Below, piece by piece: positions 6,162 to 11,820 of a stretch of 11,820 nt of DNA. The position numbers were made by a program, and so were the translations under genes. This stretch comes from UBA961 sp049317525 (GTDB taxonomy: Bacteria > Bacteroidota > Ignavibacteria > Kapaibacteriales > UBA961). Every line of letters begins with the position of its first letter. The stretch's first letter is position 1. The notes beneath the pieces are model-generated. The model made no database searches. It saw only the letters and a program-made list of their open reading frames with translations, and was not told the origin of the DNA. The stretch covers positions 1-11,820 of the forward strand of contig JBMOIC010000039.1 in assembly GCA_049317525.1 (NCBI GenBank), written 5' to 3'.

Positions 6162-9100
6162 TTATGGTTGAATCACAGTAATATCAATATTTACAGCAGC
6201 GGGATTCAATGGTGCATCTGTTGCATTAACAAATCTTACTCTTACCGTATTTGCAGCAGTAACTCTAGAATATGCAATAATAAGTCCATCTTCTAAATCT
6301 GCTCTAGGGGAAATCGTAACAGTACCTCCAACTACAGCACCAGTAACGGTAATATCTACATTTGCAGAACCACCATTTGCAATCAAGTTTGGACAATCCA
6401 CATTAATATTTTGAGCATTAATTGTACTTGTTCCCCAAGATAGAGTTCCATCTGTAGCTGTAACAAGTGGTTTACCCGATTCAGTAGGCAAACTTGTAGG
6501 TAAAGTATATGTAATATTAGCAGTTTGAGTACCTGCTTTAAATGCAGAATAATATGATATATCGCTTCCATCAATAGGAAAATCAAATTTTCCATAGGTG
6601 GATGCACCATAAAAGCGTAATTCCCTAGCAACATTATCATTATTGGTTAACCAGAAATCAACATCATTAAATACAGCAACATTTGGATCACTTATTTTTA
6701 ATGCAAGAGCATATGTACCACCATTAAATCCTATGGAATTGTCTGCAGTTGGAGTAAAAGTCATACTACTTCCACCAAGAATTGAAGAATGATCTCCATT
6801 ATTAGCATTGAATTCTCCACCCATTACAGATCCACTTTCTCCGGCAACAATATTTTCTGTTCCACCAGAAATAGAACCATAATCAGCAGTGACATTATTT
6901 TCATTTCCACCCGAAACAGTTGCACTATAAGCAGATACTGTATGATTACTACCACCAGCAATTGTTGCATTAGATGCTGAACTACTAATTGTATTACCAT
7001 TACCACCAACAATAGAAGATTGAGAGCCAGCATTGCTATTATTTTGGCCGCCGCCAATAGTAGAATAAGACCCAGTAATTGTATTGTCTGAACCACCACT
7101 TATTGATGAATGATGTCCATCGCTACTAATTCTATTATTTTCACCATTGAGAATAGCGGAATAATTACCTGTAGCTACTTGATTAACATTGCCTCTAATT
7201 CTTTGGAAATCAACTGCATATTCTCCACGTTTATTTCCACCTGTTATCGTATTATCGGGTGAAATTGCAAGTAAAGCTCCTTTGCCTTTTGGAGAAAAAG
7301 CAGCATCGATATCTGTATATAAGGCATCGCTTGCTTTGAACATATGAACTGGAATAGTTGCATTTGGTGCCGCTATGTCTTGGCTTTCAGTAAAATATTG
7401 TAAACCTGCAGATGCTGCATTATTGGCCCAGCTTAAAACGCCTGCACCATTAGTTTTTAACACTTGATTAGCAGTACCATCTGCTGGAGGTAATGTCCAA
7501 GTAACATTTGCAGCGATATTATTAGCCGCTTTTAAAGCCACATAATTTGAACCATTAGGAAATTCACCAGCAGTATTATATTGTTCATAGAAGCGTAAAT
7601 CTCTTGGAGTATTATCATTATTGGTAAGCCACAGATCTACATTATTAAATACTGCTGTATTAGAAGCAACAATTGAAATATCGCGTGTATTAGCAGTATT
7701 ATTTGCATTATATCCAATTGATCTTGCTGCAGTTGATTCAAAAGTAAATCCTCTTCCACCTAGAATAGTGGAATAATCACTTCTAATATTATTATTACTT
7801 CCACCTGTTATAGATGCATATTCTCCTGGGGCATGATTAATATAACCACCTGATATGGTTGCTGCTGTTCCTGTAGAATCATGAAAATACCCACCACCAA
7901 TTGTAGCATATATATTTGTAGCTCTATTTTCTCTTCCCCCGCTAATTGTGGTATAATTTGCGGTTGCAGTATTATTTGTACCGCCAGAAATTACAGACCA
8001 TCCACCAGAAACTGTATTTTGATCTCCACCACCAATTGTTGAATAATTTGAAGAAACAGAGTTACTCTTCCCACCAAGTATAGAAGAATATTCACTTTGG
8101 ATATCATTCAGATATCCGCCTAAAATAGCGCCATAAATTTTTGTAATTGAATTTGATTTACCACCTGCAATTACTGTCCAGGTAGAATCAGCTTTATTAT
8201 CTTCGCCACCTGCAATTACAGACATATCACCTCTTGATACATTTGCAGAATTACTTCTTTTGCTTTGTAAATCAATTGAATTTTTCCCTCTTTTATTTCC
8301 ACCAGTATTAGTTCCATCTGCTACATTAACTGCAAATCCACCTTCGCCAATTGGTCTGATAGCCACATCTATATTTATTTCTGAGCCATTTGGTCTTAAT
8401 GAATATATTGGCCTAGAAGTATTAATTCCAGTGCTATCTTTGGCTTCGGTAAAGAAATTAAGTCCACCGCTTGGCAAACTTGTCCACGATAAAACACCAG
8501 ATCCATCAGTTTTCAATACTTGATTAGCAGTTCCATATGTGGAAGGCAAAGTAAAAACAAGATTAGTTAATAATACATCAGCTGATCTTAATGCCACAAA
8601 ATTGACAGATGTCAATAATCCATTATTTGTTGGATCATTAAATTTCTCATAGAATCTTAACATCCTGGTTGTATTATCATTATTTGCTAACCAAAAATCT
8701 ACATTATTGAATACTGCTACATTTGGATCATCTATAATCAACTGTTTAGTTCCAGCTAAATTACTTGCATTAAACCCAATAGATCTATCAGCATTTGTAG
8801 TAAATGTTAATTTTCTACCACCTAAAATTGTACTAAAATCACTATTAACTGTATTATTCGTGCCTCCTAGAATTGTACTAAAATCACTATTAATTAAATT
8901 ATTTGAGCCTCCTAAAATGCTTGAACTGGATCCATAAATATCATTATTTAATCCACCAAGAACAGCAGAATAAGATCCTACTAGATCTGCATCAATATAA
9001 TTACCTTTACCACCTAGAATTCCTGAATAATTCCCCCTAGCCCAATTAGTTGTACCTCCACCAACTACACTTGTATCAGCTGCTTGATTATTTGTTCCTC

Positions 9101-11820
9101 CAGCAACAGTAGCAAATCTTCCATCAGTTGAATTTAAATAACCACCACCAATTGTTGAATATTTTCCAAAAGTTGTATTTCTATCGCCACCTGAAATAAC
9201 AGAATAATCACCTTCTGCAAAGTTATTTGAACCACCTGAGATTGTTGAAGTGTCGCTGTATGCAGTATTATTAGTTCCACCACTAATTACTGAATATGCC
9301 CCCTTGGCAACTTGGGTATTTAATGCTCTAGCAATTTGAAAATCTACTGCATAATTTCCTCTTTTTTTACCACCAGAAGGAAGATTATCTGGTATATCTG
9401 CTAAAACAGCACCATTTACACCTGGTACCAATGCAATATCAAAATTTGTTTCACCACTAAAATAAGGAGTTAAAGAGTGTACTGCCTTTGTAGAATTTTC
9501 ACCTGTTTTATTCCTGCTAGATAAGAAATCGGCAAATCTTATTGAATCATTACTTACAGTTAAACCATTGCCTGCAAAATAGGTTCTGCTATAATCTGTT
9601 GCCCAACTTAGAACACCTGCTCCATTTGTTTTTAAGAGCTGATCTGCAGTTCCATCAGTAGAAGGAAGTGTCCACGTTACATCTGCTGCAATTGAATTTG
9701 GAGCTTTAAAACCTATATAATTTGTACCTGCTACTGGAAAAGCTCCTTGGGTATTATATTGTTCATAAAAACGTAATGTTCTAGGAGTATTATCATTATT
9801 AGTGATCCATAAATCTACATTATTAAATACACCTGTTCTAGGAGCACTAATTGTTATGGTTCTTTGATACATACCTGTAACCCCATTTAAAGAATTTCCA
9901 TTAAAGCCAAATGAATTATCTGCATTTGCATCTAAATTCATTTCAATTCCACCAAATATTGCACTACCTTCACCATATGCAGTATTATTTGCACCGCCAG
10001 CAATAGTGGTATACCAATTACTTGTTTTATTAACGATACCACCACCAATTGCAGACCAAGAACCTGATGCATTATTTCTATCACCACCAACAACTACGGC
10101 AAAATCAGCTGTTGCTGAATCTTTTTGGCCTCCGCCTACAAATGCTCTCCTACCAGAAACATAGTTTGAATCACCACCAACAATTACAGATAAAGAATCG
10201 GTTATATAATTAACTCTACCACCACTTATTGTAGATAATGCTCCAAGAGCACGATTACCTTTTCCACCTGTGATGGATGAGTTAATGCCAGAAGCAATTT
10301 GTGCACTGGAACCTCTTTCCATCTGAAGGTCAACTGCATAATTTCCACGTTTATCACCTCCAGTATTAGTACCATCAGGTAATTGAGCTAATAATGCTCC
10401 TGTACCTTTTGGTGATAAAACCATGTCGATATTAGATTCACCTGTATATTTTGACTGCAATCTATGAGCTGCTACAGTACTATTAACGCCTGTCTTATTT
10501 CTTGTAGATTCAAATTCAGATAAGCTAATACTATCATTACTAATTGCAATACCATTGCCTGCAAAATAGGTTCTGCTATAATCTGTTGCCCAACTTAGAA
10601 CACCTGCTCCATTTGTTTTTAAGAGCTGATCTGCAGTTCCATCAGTAGAAGGAAGTGTCCACGTTACATCTGCTGCAATTGAATTTGGAGCTTTAAAACC
10701 TACATAATTTGATGAACCTGGGAATGATCCTGCTGTATTATATATCTCATAAAAACGGAGTGATCTAGTAGAACTATCATTATTTGCAATCCATAAATCA
10801 ACATTATTAAAAACTCCTGCTTTAGCCGTACTGATTGTCATATCTCTATCGTAAAATCCACCTGTCAAGCGATTTGCATTAAAACCAAAAGAACCAACAG
10901 CACTAGAAGTTATAGTTAACTGTGAGCCTCCAAAAATTGCACTTCCATCTGATAATGCTTTATTTCTATAACCTCCGCCAACGACACTATAATTATTATC
11001 GGTTTGATTCTCAGAACCACCGCCAATTGCTGTTCTAGTACCATTTGCAGAATTACCATAACCTCCAAGAATTGCATTGTACTGAAGTCCATCAACTGTA
11101 TTAGAGGATCCTCCAGAAATTACACCACCAATTTTACTTACTGTATTAGAAGAACCTCCAGAAATTGTACCATATGATACACTCACTACATTCTGCTCTC
11201 CACCAGCAATTACAGCACTTGTTCCTGTTGATTCTATTCTATTGGATACGCCACCAAGAATTGAAGATGTATTTCCCTGAGCAACTTGAGTAGCAAATGT
11301 TCTTGACATCTGTAAATCAACCGCTTTTTCACCTCGTTTATTTCCTCCAGATGCAAGACCATCTGGTAATTGGGCTAATAATGCTCCTGTGCCTTTTGGA
11401 GATAAAGCCATGTCGATATTAGCTTCACCTGTATATTTTGACTGCAATCTATGTGCTGCAACTGAACTATTAACACCTGTCTTATTTCTTGTCGATTCAA
11501 ATTCTGATAAACTTATACTATCATTGCTTATTGCTATTCCGTTGCCAGCATAATAAGTTCTCACTGAATCATTCGATGCAACCCATGTTGTCCCATTCCA
11601 CTTTATAATTTGCCCACTTGAAGCACCCATGCTTGATAGTTTTGATGCTGTAACTGCACTGTCAGCCAATTTAGCTGTTGTAACGGCACGGTCTTTTATC
11701 TTCTCAGTTGTAACTGCGGAATCTTTAAGCTTTACTGTCGAAACAATGCCATCTTTGATATATAATGAATCAAATTTACCGAGCACTTCGCCATTTGTAG
11801 TGATTCTTGTTATCGTGACA
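6162..11820 (-). CDS. Giant modular fibre/adhesin-like protein with five head-repeat beads (5' end beyond the right edge)
   Basis: The open frame runs from the right edge to a TAA at 6162–6164, at least 1,885 codons. A GTG at 11784–11786 could be read as a start, but the frame is open upstream to 11820 and encodes ITRITTNGE. The start codon and an expected signal peptide and 'YQG' head domain therefore lie outside; the paralogue at 1–845 shows what is missing. Residue numbers here count from the GTG codon. Residues 13–52 are decapeptide repeats; 53–75 are 'GASSGQIIKWNGTTWVAS'. Beads follow at 76–404, 405–733, 734–1108, 1109–1461 and 1462–about 1793, then an 81-aa terminal beta domain. Each bead has an N-cap (…GGNKRG…AVDLQ…QVA.G), 8–11 repeats of S-x-I-x-G-G-x-x-N, and a C-cap (VFNNVDLW, NND, LRFYE, WTLPS, KTNGAGVLSW). 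Similar caps and repeats are known in phage tail fibres and bacterial surface proteins. No T9SS tail is present at the C terminus. A long surface fibre is the best inference. Confidence 0.88.
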   Translation of the reverse strand, partial: VTITRITTNGEVLGKFDSLYIKDGIVSTVKLKDSAVTTEKIKDRAVTTAKLADSAVTASKLSSMGASSGQIIKWNGTTWVASNDSVRTYYAGNGIAISNDSISLSEFESTRNKTGVNSSVAAHRLQSKYTGEANIDMALSPKGTGALLAQLPDGLASGGNKRGEKAVDLQMSRTFATQVAQGNTSSILGGVSNRIESTGTSAVIAGGEQNVVSVSYGTISGGSSNTVSKIGGVISGGSSNTVDGLQYNAILGGYGNSANGTRTAIGGGSENQTDNNYSVVGGGYRNKALSDGSAIFGGSQLTITSSAVGSFGFNANRLTGGFYDRDMTISTAKAGVFNNVDLWIANNDSSTRSLRFYEIYNTAGSFPGSSNYVGFKAPNSIAADVTWTLPSTDGTADQLLKTNGAGVLSWATDYSRTYFAGNGIAISNDSISLSEFESTRNKTGVNSTVAAHRLQSKYTGESNIDMVLSPKGTGALLAQLPDGTNTGGDKRGNYAVDLQMERGSSAQIASGINSSITGGKGNRALGALSTISGGRVNYITDSLSVIVGGDSNYVSGRRAFVGGGQKDSATADFAVVVGGDRNNASGSWSAIGGGIVNKTSNWYTTIAGGANNTAYGEGSAIFGGIEMNLDANADNSFGFNGNSLNGVTGMYQRTITISAPRTGVFNNVDLWITNNDNTPRTLRFYEQYNTQGAFPVAGTNYIGFKAPNSIAADVTWTLPSTDGTADQLLKTNGAGVLSWATDYSRTYFAGNGLTVSNDSIRFADFLSSRNKTGENSTKAVHSLTPYFSGETNFDIALVPGVNGAVLADIPDNLPSGGKKRGNYAVDFQIARALNTQVAKGAYSVISGGTNNTAYSDTSTISGGSNNFAEGDYSVISGGDRNTTFGKYSTIGGGYLNSTDGRFATVAGGTNNQAADTSVVGGGTTNWARGNYSGILGGKGNYIDADLVGSYSAVLGGLNNDIYGSSSSILGGSNNLINSDFSTILGGTNNTVNSDFSTILGGRKLTFTTNADRSIGFNASNLAGTKQLIIDDPNVAVFNNVDFWLANNDNTTRMLRFYEKFNDPTNNGLLTSVNFVALRSADVLLTNLVFTLPSTYGTANQVLKTDGSGVLSWTSLPSGGLNFFTEAKDSTGINTSRPIYSLRPNGSEINIDVAIRPIGEGGFAVNVADGTNTGGNKRGKNSIDLQSKRSNSANVSRGDMSVIAGGEDNKADSTWTVIAGGKSNSITKIYGAILGGYLNDIQSEYSSILGGKSNSVSSNYSTIGGGDQNTVSGGWSVISGGTNNTATANYTTISGGRENRATNIYATIGGGYFHDSTGTAATISGGYINHAPGEYASITGGSNNNIRSDYSTILGGRGFTFESTAARSIGYNANNTANTRDISIVASNTAVFNNVDLWLTNNDNTPRDLRFYEQYNTAGEFPNGSNYVALKAANNIAANVTWTLPPADGTANQVLKTNGAGVLSWANNAASAGLQYFTESQDIAAPNATIPVHMFKASDALYTDIDAAFSPKGKGALLAISPDNTITGGNKRGEYAVDFQRIRGNVNQVATGNYSAILNGENNRISSDGHHSSISGGSDNTITGSYSTIGGGQNNSNAGSQSSIVGGNGNTISSSASNATIAGGSNHTVSAYSATVSGGNENNVTADYGSISGGTENIVAGESGSVMGGEFNANNGDHSSILGGSSMTFTPTADNSIGFNGGTYALALKISDPNVAVFNDVDFWLTNNDNVARELRFYGASTYGKFDFPIDGSDISYYSAFKAGTQTANITYTLPTSLPTESGKPLVTATDGTLSWGTSTINAQNINVDCPNLIANGGSANVDITVTGAVVGGTVTISPRADLEDGLIIAYSRVTAANTVRVRFVNATDAPLNPAAVNIDITVIQP
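6165..6407 (-). other. C-terminal 81-aa beta-rich domain of the giant fibre
   Basis: The last 81 residues start 'INVDCPNLIANGGSANVDIT' and contain 'GAVVGGTVTISPRADLEDGL', 'AANTVRVRFVNATDAPLNP' and 'VNIDITVIQP'. The pattern V-x-G-A-x-x-G-D/G-x-V…A-x-x-x-G-L…A-N-T-V-x-V-R…N-x-T is one I recognise at the C termini of phage tail fibres and related proteins. It probably forms a terminal cap, receptor-contact or trimer-closing domain (inference). It is not a T9SS sorting domain. Confidence 0.65.
6408..7403 (-). repeat. Fibre bead 5 (last bead, 9 head repeats)
   Basis: Opens with 'LQYFTESQDIAAPNATIPVH', the FTE…PNATIPV start I recall from phage tail-fibre homologues. The N-cap has 'GGNKRGEYAVDFQ' and 'QVATGNYSAI'. 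Nine head repeats follow; the first has NG in place of GG (AILNGENN). The C-cap ends 'TATDGTLSW' instead of KTNGAGVLSW, marking the end of the bead series. Confidence 0.8.
7404..8462 (-). repeat. Fibre bead 4 (1,059 bp, 353 aa, 11 head repeats)
   Basis: Uses a different opening from beads 1–3: 'LNFFTEAKDSTGINTSRPIY' replaces the AGNG…SNDSI segment. The N-cap continues with 'GTNTGGNKRGKNSIDLQ'. Eleven head repeats follow (for example YSSILGGKSNSVSSN, YSTIGGGDQNTVSGG), then a standard C-cap. Confidence 0.85.
8463..9587 (-). repeat. Fibre bead 3 (1,125 bp, 375 aa, 11 head repeats)
   Basis: Begins with the same seam sequence as bead 2 (RTYFAGNG), but its N-cap has diverged (LTVSNDSIRFADFLSSRNKT). 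It has 11 head repeats, including a 45-bp near-identical tandem pair, and a C-cap with 'AVFNNVDFWLANND' and 'VLKTDGSGVLSW'. Confidence 0.85.
8821..8893. repeat. 45-bp tandem unit inside bead 3
   Basis: A 23-bp stretch at 8826–8848 recurs exactly at 8871–8893, a 45-bp period, with the 5 bp before each copy matching except one base. It encodes two successive head repeats, each with 'NSDFSTILGG'. This is the most recent-looking repeat expansion within a bead. Confidence 0.8.
9564..9715. repeat. 152-bp perfect direct repeat, copy A (bead 2/3 seam)
   Basis: Identical base for base to 10551–10702 when compared by eye at an offset of 987 bp. Mismatches at 9563/10550 and 9716/10703 bound it. It encodes the end of the C-cap (NSIAADVTWTLPS to VLSWATDYS) and the first residues of the next bead (RTYFAGNG). 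Confidence 0.9.
9588..10574 (-). repeat. Fibre bead 2 (987 bp, 329 aa, 8 head repeats)
   Basis: Starts at 'RTYFAGNGIAISNDSIS' and ends at 'VLSWATDYS'. The N-cap protein is almost the same as in bead 1 (FESTRNKTGVNS, AAHRLQSKYTGE, LSPKGTGALLAQLPDG). The head repeats are distinct from bead 1 (for example RAFVGGGQKDSATAD, WSAIGGGIVNKTSNW). Confidence 0.85.
10551..10702. repeat. 152-bp perfect direct repeat, copy B (bead 1/2 seam)
   Basis: Partner of 9564–9715, in the same orientation and reading frame. Recombination between the two copies would delete or duplicate exactly one 329-residue bead in frame. Confidence 0.9.
10575..11561 (-). repeat. Fibre bead 1 (987 bp, 329 aa, 8 head repeats)
   Basis: Starts at 'RTYYAGNGIAISNDSIS' and ends at 'VLSWATDYS'. 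The N-cap covers residues 76–173, head repeats 174–295 (for example YNAILGGYGNSANGT, YSVVGGGYRNKALSD) and the C-cap 296–404. The length is identical to bead 2, and N-caps and C-caps of the two align at a constant 987-bp offset, although the head repeats differ strongly. Confidence 0.85.
11631..11750 (-). repeat. Four decapeptide repeats at the fibre entry region
   Basis: Four consecutive 10-residue units read GIVSTVKLKD, SAVTTEKIKD, RAVTTAKLAD and SAVTASKLSS. The pattern A-V-T-T-x-K-[IL]-x-D is familiar from phage tail fibres and Bacteroidota fibre proteins, where it forms a rigid stalk (known from family, not shown here). The paralogue at 1–845 has a single comparable stretch, 'SITSDKIVDG'. 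Confidence 0.75.

Noticed and set aside
6700..11250. Regularly spaced short repeats that could suggest a CRISPR array or satellite DNA
   Set aside because: The repeats are degenerate at DNA level, stay in one long reading frame and encode a protein repeat (S-x-I-x-G-G-x-x-N); there are no identical direct repeats with unique spacers of constant size.
6162..11820. YadA/Hia-type trimeric autotransporter adhesin
   Set aside because: The head repeats look alike, but there is no YadA membrane anchor at the C terminus, and the caps and terminal domain fit phage-tail-type modules better. Trimerisation remains possible.
1..11820. Prophage or phage tail operon
   Set aside because: The fibre has phage-like modules, but the neighbours carry signal peptides, a T9SS-type tail and OmpA domains, and no other phage structural, integrase or lysis gene is visible.

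Overview
The window is AT-rich and carries a cell-surface / secreted-protein locus. It suggests the Bacteroidota–Chlorobiota–Ignavibacteria group, possibly close to Candidatus Kapabacteria. The grounds are a type IX secretion (T9SS)-like C-terminal sorting domain, an OmpA-family barrel with an 'IPSCCPQ' N-terminal motif, TPR–LuxR regulators, mostly absent Shine-Dalgarno sites, and fibre proteins opening with a 'YQG…LTDN…PDGKY' domain. This assignment rests on recalled family features and is an inference.

Layout, left to right. (1) Bases 1–845, minus strand: the first 281 codons of a secreted fibre-type protein that runs off the left edge. (2) Bases 846–1120: a 275-bp divergent intergenic region. 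(3) Bases 1121–3235, plus strand: a 704-aa cytoplasmic TPR / coiled-coil / double-HTH (LuxR-type) regulator. (4) Bases 3232–11820, minus strand: a tightly packed three-gene operon transcribed right to left. It holds a giant modular fibre protein (at least 1,885 residues, 5' end outside the window), a 300-aa secreted protein with a cohesin-like domain and a T9SS-type tail, and a 679-aa outer-membrane barrel with two OmpA peptidoglycan-binding domains. The spacings are 6 bp and a 19-bp overlap.

The striking object is the giant fibre protein. It is five consecutive 'beads' of about 330–375 residues. Each bead has a conserved N-cap, 8–11 short head repeats of the type S-x-I-x-G-G-x-x-N (47 in all by hand count), and a conserved C-cap ending in a T-L-P…K-T-x-G-x-G-V-L-S-W motif. 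The protein ends in a small beta-rich domain like those closing phage tail fibres. Beads 1 and 2 are exactly 987 bp each, and the 1/2 and 2/3 seams share a 152-bp perfectly identical DNA stretch, although homologous N-cap DNA differs by about 12%. That points to recent recombination or gene conversion at the seams.

Working model (inference): the operon makes a long surface fibre, a secreted partner and an outer-membrane/peptidoglycan anchor. The TPR–HTH regulator may control this operon and/or the divergent fibre paralogue. No RNA gene, CRISPR array, insertion sequence, attachment site or convincing terminator was found.
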